Assembly: GCA_040143965.1 (NCBI GenBank)
Contig: JASJQH010000174.1
Location: 1 to 23,071, forward strand
DNA from: Basidiobolus ranarum
Lineage: Eukaryota; Basidiobolomycota; Basidiobolomycetes; Basidiobolales
Length of the DNA: 23,071 nucleotides
Direction of reading: 5' to 3'
The notes under the pieces are model-generated. The model was not told the origin of the DNA, did not search any database, and saw only the letters and a list, made by a program, of their open reading frames with translations. A program made the translations under genes and the position numbers. Positions within the stretch are counted from its first letter, which is position 1, and every line of letters starts with the position of its first letter. Of this stretch, positions 10,094 to 22,837 are shown piece after piece.

Positions 10094-10659
10094 GCTAGTG
10101 ATCTCACGGGCAATTTGGTTAGCAGTGTTGTAGGTCAGTGGAAAGTGGAAAGTGCGTTCCTCTGGAAGAAGCATTCGATCACTGCCTTATCTAACAAACC
10201 TGAATGAGTTTCTCCTACATCACTGCTTCAAGCATCGATCTCCGGTACAACGTAGCCCTTGGGTTACATGCAACGTACTGTTACATTAAACGTTGGGGGT
10301 GCTATAGTTAAATATTTCTTACTCAGATTTGCTGTAGAATGTTGGCTGACGAATAGTAAATATTGAATGGCCATGTGGGATGTTGAAGAGCCATCACTAA
10401 CTTCGAATATCTGACTATCGTTTAGGGATATGTTATTGTTACATTCTATCCTTGAACCCGCGCAGCAATGACTGCTACGCCTGTCCAGACAACAGAGTAT
10501 TATCCCCTCCAACTCTGAACGGGCCTACACAACTAGGAAACGAAGGTTAATGATTAATCGCAATCAAGAAATTGATCTGAGCTGCGTATACAGGCGATTG
10601 AACAATCAATAAATAACACTATATAAGCAAAACTAGCAATTCACAACTCCAAGAGTAAG

Positions 10660-10665
10660 TTTATT
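10660..10665 (-). terminator. AATAAA signal of the pyrophosphatase gene
   Basis: TTTATT on the plus strand, about 73 nt beyond the pyrophosphatase stop codon; it reads AATAAA in the direction of the gene. Confidence 0.45.
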
Positions 10666-10737
10666 TCCTTTTCAATAGTAGTCTACAAATATATATAAGA
10701 GATCTGAAGTGACTACCTGTAGAGAGGATCTCAAGTG

Positions 10738-11691
10738 TTAGACGCTGGAAGTACCTGAGATGTAAAACCATTTATCGATGGAGGAATCAATAAGAGCTGG
10801 TGGTTTACGCGAGTCTCCAGGGATATTTTTATATGCATCATGTTCAGTGGTCACTTTGTAAGGTGATCCTTCGACAGTGGTATTCTCAAGAGCCAGATCG
10901 TATAGCTCACCCTTGGGAGGGATTGAGCCAGTGATTAAGCGCTTCCAGGCTTCATGAGTCTCCAGCACAATTTCCGTGGCATACTTTTTATTCTTGGCTT
11001 CTCCAGAGAAGGCAAATTGGTTTTCAGGCTTGCCATCGGGGATTTTGTAAATACGGAACCATTCATTTGTGGCACGAATCAAGCCCGGTAGATGCTTCTC
11101 AACATCCTCGATATCATTGAGCTTGTTAGCAAGAGGATCATTGATATCTATGGCTATGATCTTCCAATCGGTTTCACCTTCATCAAGCAAAGCCATGACA
11201 CCAAGGATTTTAACTTGTTTTACCTGGCCAGTGTAGCCGACATGCTCTCCAATCTCAATAACGTCGATAGGATCATTGTCACCACGAGCCTTGGTCTCCG
11301 GATGAGATTGAGTAGGGTCTTCCCAGGTTTGAGGAAGTGCACCATAATTCCAGATGTAACCGTGATGAGGGAAACAGTTGCGGACATATCTTAACTTCCC
11401 TTTCTTGATATCTTGCTTGATGCCGTTGAAAGCTTCACCTGTAGCAATCTCAAGCTTAGCATTAGTCCAACGAGGAATCTCAACAATCATATTGTAAACA
11501 TTTTTAGTATCATTAGCGAAGAGAGGGATATCATGGAAAGGAGAGATGATTTTCCCATCCTTTTCTGTTAAAAGATAAAGTTAAACCCACAAGAACAAGT
11601 TGCACTATCTTCTCTTCGAAAACCTACCGAAATAGACACGGTGCTCAAGAGTATTAGGAGCCCCAACAATGCGGTTTTTGTATTCAGCCAT
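10738..11691 (-). CDS. IPP1: soluble inorganic pyrophosphatase
   Basis: Hydrolyses pyrophosphate released by nucleotide, tRNA and lipid synthesis, in the cytosol and with divalent metal ions. Exons 11628-11691 and 10738-11564 join across a 63-nt intron (gtaggt...aacag) to give 296 residues, near the fungal norm of 287-289. The start [21 protein letters not shown] and the join at [16 protein letters not shown] match the family well. The family I signature D-x-D-P-x-D is present as [11 protein letters not shown], followed by [20 protein letters not shown] and [30 protein letters not shown] is typical of the eukaryotic form. The C-terminal tail ending in SGTSSV is slightly longer than in yeast. 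Confidence 0.96.
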
Positions 11692-12277
11692 GGCCAGTTT
11701 ATAGGAATCAAAGGAGAGCAGCGATCTCTTGAGTGAAGACTGGCTGGCATTTATAGCCACTCAGTGTTGGAACCCCAACCATTAGAAACACGTCCGGGGA
11801 CACTTTCGGGTATACATTTACAAACCAATATGCAATTTGAACCTCTCCAAGAGACGTAATCAAAAATGAACCAATCGAACCCTACTAAGAACTACTCTTT
11901 GAGTATATTACACAACAGCTAGCCCCTATTCCCATCACTGCAACTCGGGATTTGGAGGTAGGAAATCAACAAGACTGTTCACATTTAAATTGGTCTATCA
12001 ATATGACATTAACCCCTTTTCATCCAGCCCAATGACGTTCTAACAGTTTCAAATTGCAATCACAACTCTTTAGGGCAAACAAGCAATCACTGATCGAATG
12101 AAGTCAACTTTTTGCTTAATGCTTAGCTTTATTATATATTTTATTTCGTTCAATTATAGAAAGGTATGGATTCGTTTCATTGTGCTGTGATATTAAGATA
12201 ACTGGTACGATTTTTTATCAAATTTGAAATATATGTATAGTACACGCAAAAAAGTAAACATTGACCCAGCACTACAA
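11692..12277. other. gene-free interval with the pyrophosphatase promoter
   Basis: No coding frame is seen. It lies upstream of the leftward pyrophosphatase gene and downstream of the leftward Fyv7-like gene. A TTTATT at about 12140-12145 may be the latter's polyadenylation signal. Confidence 0.5.
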
Positions 12278-13131
12278 CTAGTTCATCTTCTTAATTTTAT
12301 CCAGTAAGTGGTTTATCTGGCCTCGCATGACCGGTTGTCCGCGCGAGGTTTTCTCGGTGTATTTCTTTTTCAGATTATTACGTTGTCTATAGTATGCTTG
12401 GCGTTTCTTAAGTGCATCTTCGCGTTCCTTACGCTCAGCCTAAAAATTGATGTCGTTAGATATGCATTCAGGTCACACTGGAAATAAGTAACTGATATTT
12501 ACTTCAATCACAGCCAGACGCTCCTGCTCTTGACGCTCTACATCAGCCATTGCACGCTTGTATGGATTGGGTTTTGATGAACTGGGTATGCTAAGTGAGG
12601 ATGAATAAAGGAAAAAGAAGAATTCCGAATATTTGGTAATACCTTTTAGGCTTGCCTTGAGTTTTCTTTTCCTTTGAAGTACTTTGAGCATCGTCAGATT
12701 TTGTTTCTTCCTCCGAGTCACTTCTGGTTTTTTCGTACTTGGAAATATCGGAATCTTCAACTTCAGCCCCTCCCTCCTCGAAAATCTAAGGAATTCTTAT
12801 TTTAATAACCTTGATCCTGTTCCAGTTTCTTAAAAATCTAAACATACACTTTTGAGATGGTCTGGTGTCTCTAATACTCCTTCATTTTTTAGAGTCCGGT
12901 AAAATTCCTTTTTCACTTTAGCATTATGAATCAATTTTTGTTTGATCTTTGTGACTGAATTAATCAAGATAACGGTCAGTTTAATGAGAAATAACAAACA
13001 TCACTCGAATAACTCAAACCTTTATCAGTGTAGACAGCTCCACGATCTCTTCCACGACTTCCAATGGACTTAAAGCCACCTCTGGATCCTCTTCTGTTAT
13101 TAGGGCCACCACGTTGATTACCTGATTTCAT
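12278..13131 (-). CDS. FYV7: Fyv7-like rRNA-processing protein
   Basis: Likely nucleolar protein of the small-subunit processome, of the Fyv7 family needed for early 18S rRNA processing. Five exons (13020-13131, 12848-12954, 12643-12785, 12503-12590, 12278-12439) total 612 nt, giving 203 residues. The N-terminus is Gly/Arg-rich (QRGGPNNRRGSRGGF). A basic stretch follows, KIKQKLIHNAKVKKEFYRTLKNEG, then an acidic Ser-rich linker. The C-terminal half is a long charged helix, AERKEREDALKKRQAYYRQ, ending in the conserved tail KKYTEKTSRGQPVMRGQINH and LLDKIKKMN. That tail is the strongest family evidence. Introns are 52-65 nt. The gene is head-to-head with the poly(A) polymerase gene across 890 bp. 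Confidence 0.8.
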
Positions 13132-14021
13132 GTTGATTTAACAAAGTAAAGTATATGTCAACTATCGAAGTTTCTCATGTTTAAACTAATAAAATATCAA
13201 CCTTCTAGGATTTGCTCAAAAAAAAGAAAAAAAAAGGAAATTTTCTGAAGGTTAGGATACTACGATTAAGGAATAGACTATTCTAATAAAAATAATTCCA
13301 GATTCTCCATAACACTACAAGATAACTTACGATTTAAGCAGCAAAATTTCAACGATATTCTTTGAATAGCGAAAGTGTTTAGGAGTGCTATTAGACGAAT
13401 TGATTGCTTATTAGAAATGGGTTTTCTCAACATGAATGTAAGTCTAGAATAGCTAAAGGGTGGTACTATTGATTAGAGTCTTGGATTTAATTATGCTCAA
13501 ATGTGAAAGTGATGAGGTGCGTCTAGTAAAGAGCTTGCTACAAATCTCCTTAAAAAGCACGTCAATGGTTTGATTAGACATACTAAGTAATTATCACATG
13601 AGATCAACTTGTCTTTTACTGTGGGTTAGGTTGACGGGGAATGGCAGAGGATTAAAAATATCGCGATTTAGCAATGTTCGTTTAATTTATCAAATAAGCG
13701 ATGAGATCTGTAGATATGTCTCCAATGCTATCGTGGCAAAATCAAATTAAAAATCCAACTACCCTACTCTAAATGTAACTCCTGATGGTGATAATTTTCA
13801 AACTAGTCCTGACTTTTTCTCTTTAACAATTGACTTGAGGTACGCGAATAACATCAAACACCACCATAAAACTAAATTCATATCAACTATAATCCTAGTC
13901 TACAACCTCCTTTATCTTCGGACTGGATTTATTTCTACTGTTGCTATCGTTCACAACCTTTTAATAATCTTAATAAAAGCTCGATACCAACCACGACCTA
14001 ATTGTTAACTGCCTAGCAATC
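13132..14021. promoter_or_regulatory. divergent promoter region between Fyv7-like gene and poly(A) polymerase
   Basis: Both flanking genes are transcribed away from this 890-bp AT-rich interval, so it should carry both promoters. It contains GCGATGAGAT at 13698-13707, an exact match to the yeast PAC element of ribosome-biogenesis genes, and GGAAATTTTC near 13238, which resembles the RRPE element. No coding frame is seen. Confidence 0.5.
13698..13707 (+). promoter_or_regulatory. PAC-like element GCGATGAGAT
   Basis: Matches the PAC consensus found upstream of rRNA-processing genes in Ascomycota. It lies about 315 bp upstream of the poly(A) polymerase start and 567 bp upstream of the Fyv7-like start, which is rather far for the latter. 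Confidence 0.3.
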
Positions 14022-17110
<3,089 letters not shown>

Positions 17111-18472
17111 ATATGTTTGGGCTTTGATCAAGGGTAAAGAATCTCTAGTGAGTTATATTTTCCTCTTTATAATAGCCTTTCTTTTACATTCACCATTCCG
17201 TGTTTTATGACATTCCCTTTCTCACTGTTTTAGAAGCTAAGAGGGAATATTTTTTTGATTGCTTATCTCTGCTTAATCGTACTATGTGCTGTCCTAACTT
17301 GATTGTCGTCTAATCTTTGGCTAAGCAATCATTCTACTTCTCTTTTGTTATTTTGACATCACAGATTGATGCCTTCATATTTTCACGGCTCCTTTACTAT
17401 TCATATTTGTTTACCTTTCTTTCTTATTGTACAAAACAAAAAAAACTTAAAAACTTCCACCACTCTTGTTTTAGCTAGCTTTCCTTCTTTCAATCACTAT
17501 TACTGTTCCACCATGCTATATGTGCATAGATAGAATCTCCTTTCAATGGTCATATTTAGTTCTAGTTTGTCCCTTTATACCGATACGACTTTTACACATC
17601 ATTTCAAGTAAGTAACAGGTATCGAGTTTAATTCTCGGTCTTTCTCCTTCTATTCCTTGGTACACACAACTAATAAAGATGAGCGCCGAAAGGAAAGATA
17701 TTTGTTACTTTTCAAATCAAACGTCTGAAAAATGATTAACTACATGATTACTCAAGTACAGCATTAGTTATCGCAATATATGTCGTTTACGAACCAACCT
17801 CAAGTGTACAGTAACGAACTAATATCCTTCTGAACTTACAATGTGAAGTGGTTTTATGTTTGCATATTATAGAATGCACCCTTTCCGAGAAAATGTAAAG
17901 CTCCTTACCGACTTTGCATACGACAACGCTTCATGTGCCTATGTATACTCTTCAAATTCAAGTAAAAACTCTGTATTGTGTTTTTACTTTTCATACTGAC
18001 TCTTAAAATCACGTTACTTGCAAGTTATCTTTTTGAAAGAAAACCTATTCTGAACCTTAATGTTTCTCTACTTCAGAAGGAGATTCATTTAATTAATTTC
18101 CAATACTTTTGTATTGACTGTAAGATACTACTTGAACTAGTACTAGACTAGGAATATGTTTGAAATACACTTCTCTTATTTTTAAAAGTAGCTACTTCGG
18201 TTCTTTAACTTCCTCTATACATTGTATACACTGTGCACCACTTTCTATAATCTATTCTAGAATTGATGCAATATCATGAAGTTGTTTAGAGATAAATTAA
18301 AATTCCTCATTATTTCGTTCAAGTTTTTAATACCAACTGATCAATTGAAAAAATTCCTATTAAAATTCCAAATTGCTAGTGAATCAAACACGTATATAAA
18401 TAATGATTGAATTCTATTCGTTGTTTTGGAAACTTTCTAACTGGTTAGATTATCAATTCATTGTTCATCCAT

Positions 18473-18480
18473 TCACGTGA
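18473..18480. promoter_or_regulatory. E-box TCACGTGA
   Basis: Palindromic CACGTG with flanking T and A, about 400 bp upstream of the DUF8032-like gene. Such sites are bound by bHLH factors (Pho4, Cbf1 or SREBP types) in fungi. Confidence 0.35.
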
Positions 18481-18527
18481 TTTCTTATCAATAGCCAAAT
18501 TAACTGGTAATCAAGAAGAAAAAAAAA

Positions 18528-18564
18528 TCCCCCCCTCAATATTAGATCAAATTGAGGGAGGGGA
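18528..18564. repeat. GC-rich hairpin
   Basis: The C-rich arm ending CCCTCAAT (18533-18540) pairs with ATTGAGGG (18551-18558) around a 10-nt loop. Beyond a bulge the stem continues CCCC/GGGG. It stands out because the surroundings are AT-rich. Its function is unknown. Confidence 0.55.
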
Positions 18565-18657
18565 GAGATTTTATCTTTAGGAACCCATGCTCAATCCTAG
18601 TCGTTCTTTAACCGAATCCTCACCCCAAGTCTAAAGTTGAAAGTAAGAAGAGTACCT

Positions 18658-18813
18658 CCCCTGTATTCACTTAAGCAAGTACGTGGGGAAATTTGACTTT
18701 ATTTACCAACCGGGGTTCAACTCTAAACCAAAAAGAAGTACCCCTACAAACCCTAATACTAAGCTTAGCGACCGTTCCTAGTTTAGCAATACAAGGCCCC
18801 TAAAGAAACCCCT
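18658..18813 (+). promoter_or_regulatory. four CCCCT (STRE-like) motifs
   Basis: CCCCT at 18658-18662, 18741-18745, 18797-18801 and 18809-18813, all on the plus strand and 70-225 bp upstream of the start codon at 18883. An inverted copy, AGGGG, is at 18559-18563 in the hairpin. CCCCT is the stress-response element bound by Msn2/4-type zinc fingers in yeasts. Confidence 0.45.
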
Positions 18814-18882
18814 GTCGTTCTGTTTGTTCAGTTCGTAGCTGGTAAACTTAGTATCACTATATATTATCGAGGTGTGTCCAAG

Positions 18883-20223
18883 ATGGAGAGTCACTCGACT
18901 AACACTGCTCCAACTTATCCACCACCCATACCACCTATATCACTTGCTTCACTCATAGAGCCGGACTCAACTACCGAGCAGCTATTAGCAACTCTTTCTG
19001 GAGAACAATTATTAAGGATCGAAAAAACCGTGCAAAGAATAAAACGTAAGAAAGCGAACGAAAACAAAAGACGCGAAACGTACATAGCCAAACAACATAG
19101 TAATAACAATCTAAACCCATCTTCACCTATTATCGACACACTCCTTTCCCACGATGGTTCAAATATCGCTGATATCGCTAATATCGCGGCTTCTGTAAGT
19201 TCAAATGAACATGGCTCACCCACAAGTTCAACTCATAATCCTTGCGTACTTACAAACCCGGCACCAAACCATGCACTACCAGCGACTTCACCCATCACTC
19301 AAATGAAAGAAGGTGTAGAATGGGTCACATTTACGTACTCTGTGAAGGGTACCAACAAGGAATATCAAATTCGTACAGATATAGATCACATCTCTTTAGA
19401 TGATATCGATAGCCAATTCAAGCATGATAATTGTCTTTATCCTAGAGCCTTTTGCCCAGAGGACAAATATCAAGGGAACCGGTGGGCCTACGAAACTGAA
19501 TGTAATATGCTTGGCTGGAAGCTGTCATACCTTAACCCTGATGTAATTTGCGGAAAACGCGGACTATTACAGCGTGCCGTCGATTCTTATCGTAATCGCT
19601 ACCCAGAGTTACGTTCTAGACGTGTGGTCAGACAAGAGAAATTGATGAATGGCACCTTACGAAAAAGATCCTCACGGGATAGTGAAGAACTGCCCGATCC
19701 GAAACGAAGCCGGGCACCAAAGAATCTTACCTTAGATATCGTTTCAAAGGGAATTTCGATGAAAGTGAGAATACGTGTAGATATTGAGGAAGTAAATCTG
19801 AATCAAATCGACGAGCTGTTTAAAAAAGAGAATTGTGTATATCCAAGGGCGTTTGTGAAACAGGAAGAGTATGCTGGAAATAGGTGGGAATACGAGTCGG
19901 CTTGTAACCAGTTAGCTTGGAAATTAGCTTGGCTAAACCCTGTTCGTTTAGCTGGACGTAAATCATTACTGCAAAGAGCCGTAGACAACTACCGTTCTAA
20001 GTTTACTGATTTCAAGCCAAGAAGAGGAAAAGTCACATTATTTAACAAGCTTGTTCCCCAAGAAGAGCACTCAGCAGCCAGTAATACGCCAAATCTAGCC
20101 GATTTACTTATGCATCATCAAGGAGCCGAAGGACTAGTTTCAGTCAGTGCCGATGACACTGATTATAAAGCTGCTGGCCTCACAACTGCTGAGTTGATTG
20201 GTGCTTTGACGGGGGAAACGTGA
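18883..20223 (+). CDS. tandem DUF8032-like protein, possible regulator
   Basis: Intronless, 446 residues. I start at the first ATG in frame (18883). The N-terminus is Pro-rich (YPPPIPPISLASLIEP), then a basic helix, LLRIEKTVQRIKRKKANENK (about residues 45-64), and a Ser/Asn-rich linker. Two copies of one domain follow, at about residues 147-240 and 282-380. Both contain NC-[LV]-YPRAF, a GNRW-x-YE-x-x-CN block, GWKL or AWKL with LNP, and a GLLQRAVDSYRNR or SLLQRAVDNYRSK ending. They are joined by a basic segment (RKRSSRDSEELPDPKRSRAP). This resembles the fungal DUF8032 domain as I recall it. Its molecular function is not established to my knowledge; the basic linkers and low-complexity arms suggest a nuclear, perhaps DNA-binding, protein. 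Confidence 0.88.
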   Translation: MESHSTNTAPTYPPPIPPISLASLIEPDSTTEQLLATLSGEQLLRIEKTVQRIKRKKANENKRRETYIAKQHSNNNLNPSSPIIDTLLSHDGSNIADIANIAASVSSNEHGSPTSSTHNPCVLTNPAPNHALPATSPITQMKEGVEWVTFTYSVKGTNKEYQIRTDIDHISLDDIDSQFKHDNCLYPRAFCPEDKYQGNRWAYETECNMLGWKLSYLNPDVICGKRGLLQRAVDSYRNRYPELRSRRVVRQEKLMNGTLRKRSSRDSEELPDPKRSRAPKNLTLDIVSKGISMKVRIRVDIEEVNLNQIDELFKKENCVYPRAFVKQEEYAGNRWEYESACNQLAWKLAWLNPVRLAGRKSLLQRAVDNYRSKFTDFKPRRGKVTLFNKLVPQEEHSAASNTPNLADLLMHHQGAEGLVSVSADDTDYKAAGLTTAELIGALTGET

Positions 20224-21441
20224 TCAGGTTCAATATAGCATTGTTTGTGGGGATTTTAAGCAGCATCCTTTAGGTATTTCCATTGCAACATATTGATTAT
20301 GTGATGGTTGAAGAAATATGATTGATTACCTCCCACAGTACTGATTCATATTTACTCTGTTGTTCATTCACCCCATTAGCGAACGTGCTCACTTGAATAC
20401 TCGATTTCTAGCCATTTTTGATCCCACTATCTCATATTTAATCCTTTCTTTTCCTGCCCTCACTTCACCATCAAACCTTGTATCTATCTACAAACCCATC
20501 AAGTTGTACTTTTCAACCATCCCCAATTATAGTGAATATGAAGTCGACATCTCGCTAAATTATTGCTCCTTTAACCGCATACGTAAATTGCATTCGTTCC
20601 ACCGTTCATTTTATATATTTTAGGCCGAAACTTTAACTATTGTTATAGAACAAGATGTAGATACGAAAACCCAAAAACTCCCCATTTAGCTAATTCCCTT
20701 TTCTATACGAATTGCTTAGCCCTCTAAATAAAACATATTGTGAGGTTTTAACATTCTACGCTTGAGTTTAAAAGATAGGGTTTCATCCAATTAAGGGGTT
20801 GAATTTACTGAGCTAGAGGCTTACATTTGTCGATGATCAAGAAAACTGGTCAAATTCGAATTATTGTTACTTTACATCGTTTAGGAAGTATATTCAGTGG
20901 AAGAAGTGACCGCAACCTTGGTAATTCAGGGAGGTTTGGATCTCTAGAAGCATGTTGCGTTTCTTTTTATGAAGTCTAGGAATGTAAGGGTCCTTGAATC
21001 ATCACTGGAGTTCATTGTCTCAAGAAGGGCATACTAGCCTCATATTGCATTGTTTAGTGGAAGTTCTTCATCAGGAAGAGAGTTGAGGAAGAGGCAGTGA
21101 TCCTCAGTGATTCACACGATAGAGCTATGACCACATGTGACGTAGCCAAACGAATATCTTGTTCACAAACACGTCTGGCCATAAGCTACGTATTAATGTA
21201 GAGGTGAGCTTTATTGATGTTACATCCAAAGGTAAACTGACGAACATGCTGGTTAATTAATAAAGTTAAATGATAGAGTAACTCCATAGAGAGATGGTAA
21301 GAGTATTCAAAGATAAATAAATATACTTGTATGTACAATAAAACGGTAACCAATTTTGAACATAAACTTGATAGGAAGAGTGTTCGACGATCAAGAAATT
21401 AATGGTGAATATTACTATTAATATAAAAATCAACAGAGAAC
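20224..21441. other. gene-free interval, 3' side of the DUF8032-like gene
   Basis: No supported gene. A pyrimidine-rich stretch at about 20360-20620 is probably 3' UTR. AATAAA at 20727-20732 is a candidate polyadenylation signal. The rest shows no repeat, tRNA or coding pattern that I can support. Confidence 0.5.
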
Positions 21442-21714
21442 TCAGAGAATTGGCGAATACTTCTGTACAAAGTAGCTGAATCTCTGAGCAAGGGCACGAT
21501 GATAGCTGGCCTCCTCAGAGGTGATCAAGCGTCCGCGGAAGTTGACTTCCGGGTGTTTATGTTCAAAATAGGAGGAGCTGTCGAAGAGATTGATGCACTG
21601 GGATCCAGTGGTAGAGTTGCTACGAGGTGTTGGTAAATTCGAATCAGAGTAAAGTTCCTCAAAGCCAGGAGGAATGCGATAAATTGGACGACTGATGCCG
21701 ATAGGGGAGTTCAT
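21442..21714 (-). CDS. small uncharacterised protein, 90 aa
   Basis: Single-exon frame starting MNSPIGISRPIYRIPPGFEE and ending YFVQKYSPIL. I do not recognise a family. It has no signal peptide or membrane segment. The middle is Ser/Thr/Asn-rich (LPTPRSNSTTGSQ). The C-terminal part, GRLITSEEASYHRALAQRF, looks like an amphipathic helix. Support for a real gene: balanced amino-acid use unlike chance frames, an A-rich context before the ATG, and ATATAAA about 60 nt upstream. It could be a stress- or phase-specific small protein, but nothing in the sequence says which. Confidence 0.5.
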   Translation of the reverse strand: MNSPIGISRPIYRIPPGFEELYSDSNLPTPRSNSTTGSQCINLFDSSSYFEHKHPEVNFRGRLITSEEASYHRALAQRFSYFVQKYSPIL

Positions 21715-22837
21715 TTTTTGATCTTGAGGATATGGTGTTCACAATGATGGGTGAGGTGGTTGCTACATCTTTTTATATTTTTTAGAGCCAAATGGATGTA
21801 GCACCAGAGTTTAAGCTAATTCCTAATAAAGGTGGCATATGGAGTGTTGTTAATCTTTATACGCCAAGCGATAAAGTCTAAACACCTTTAAGGAATCCTT
21901 CGCCAAGTACAGAAATTCCTCTTCTAAGTTCTACACTGATAGTCCAATCCAATTGCACCATTCCTGCCATGCCATTGCTAACCAATTCTAGTCATTATGC
22001 AAGTGATTTCCCATCCAACATATAGATTGCCTATGCTGAATGACCGACAGTGAAACATCGTTCGATTGAGGCTGTTTATTCGTTAGGTTTGGCTAGTGAC
22101 TATTTGGCTAATTCGTACTCAACTTGGTGCGAGAAGGCGGTGTCTCGGTTTCCATATTCGTAATCCGTAGTAGAACTCAGGCCTTTTCTGTGAGTCATAT
22201 GCCGCTGACGAATCAATTGCTGATGATTGATCATATTGCTATGTTCTCGCTAATCTTTCTCTATTTGGTGATTTCGATCTGTGGTAGCAGTGCCAAGCTG
22301 ACTGGTAACAGAACTAACATTGTCCCGATTTCTCAGCATTGTTCACCAGTCATCATTCGTCTACTTGTGATTCTGTGCGACTTCTGGGAGAAATAAAGTG
22401 AATAGTGTCCACTAGCAGCAATTTCTAGGTCGGATTGCAACTGATGAGAAGATTTTTCAGAAACATGAGGTAACAGAATGTGGATTATGTTGCAAATGCT
22501 TTCTTGACGAAGAGGTATCTAATTAAGAGAATCAGCCATAGAAATAATCAATCTAAATAAGGCCAAATCTTGAATGGGATTTTCCGACTTGGGTCAAACC
22601 ATATATTGGAAATATAAGCCACACTCCTTATCATCTGCTAAACTAGCCTAGGTTGAAGGGCATCTGCCAATGTTAATACTGGTATTGATGAGGCAAATGT
22701 CTACCAGTACACTAGCAGCGTATCTACCCATAACGGGAAAGGTTGCACTAGAGTTGATGCATGGTGCGCTTTCTTCAAGCTACTTTATTAGATTGTGGTT
22801 GTACTATATCGCATACTTTTCACTATTCACTACGAAT
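21715..22837. other. gene-free interval
   Basis: Apart from the TATA-like box at its left end I see no supported feature. A frame at 22124-22396 has a hydrophobic stretch but begins with GTG and has no further support. Confidence 0.45.
21772..21778 (-). promoter_or_regulatory. TATA-like box of the 90-aa gene
   Basis: Reads ATATAAA on the minus strand, 58-64 nt upstream of the ATG at 21714, a fitting distance for a short 5' leader. Confidence 0.4.

Larger units (their letters stand above)
8734..10737. other. 2-kb gene-free interval
   Basis: No frame with family resemblance or consistent splice signals is seen, and no tRNA or rRNA pattern. The left part must hold the promoter of the leftward anthranilate synthase gene. 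The right end holds the 3' end of the leftward pyrophosphatase gene, with TTTATT (AATAAA on the minus strand) at 10660-10665. Open frames near 9797-10133 and 10264-10512 have no recognisable content. A cluster of CCAAT boxes lies at 9936-10093. Confidence 0.55.
17111..18882. other. 1.77-kb gene-free interval upstream of the DUF8032-like gene
   Basis: The first 500 bases are pyrimidine-rich and look like the 3' end of the poly(A) polymerase transcript. A very short frame starting MSAERKDICYF near 17679 is not convincing. From about 18470 the sequence changes to C-rich motifs and should be the promoter or leader of the rightward gene. It holds an E-box, a hairpin and several CCCCT motifs, listed separately. 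Confidence 0.55.

Noticed and set aside
9797-10133. Two overlapping plus-strand open frames of 73-82 codons
   Set aside because: No family resemblance, no supporting splice or promoter context, and biased, unlikely residue mixes; probably chance frames in a gene-free interval.
18709-18727. GGGGTTCAACTC, like a tRNA B box
   Set aside because: The flanks do not form a T-arm or acceptor stem, and no A box lies at the right distance.
18856-18868. TATATATTA as TATA box of the DUF8032-like gene
   Set aside because: It is only about 20 nt from the start codon, which would leave no room for a transcript leader.
20360-20623. Plus-strand frame of 87 codons
   Set aside because: Pyrimidine-rich 3' UTR-like sequence just after the DUF8032-like gene; no recognisable protein.
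22124-22396. Plus-strand frame with a hydrophobic stretch, possible small membrane protein
   Set aside because: It begins with GTG, has no TATA-like or splice support, and the hydrophobic run may reflect T-rich DNA.
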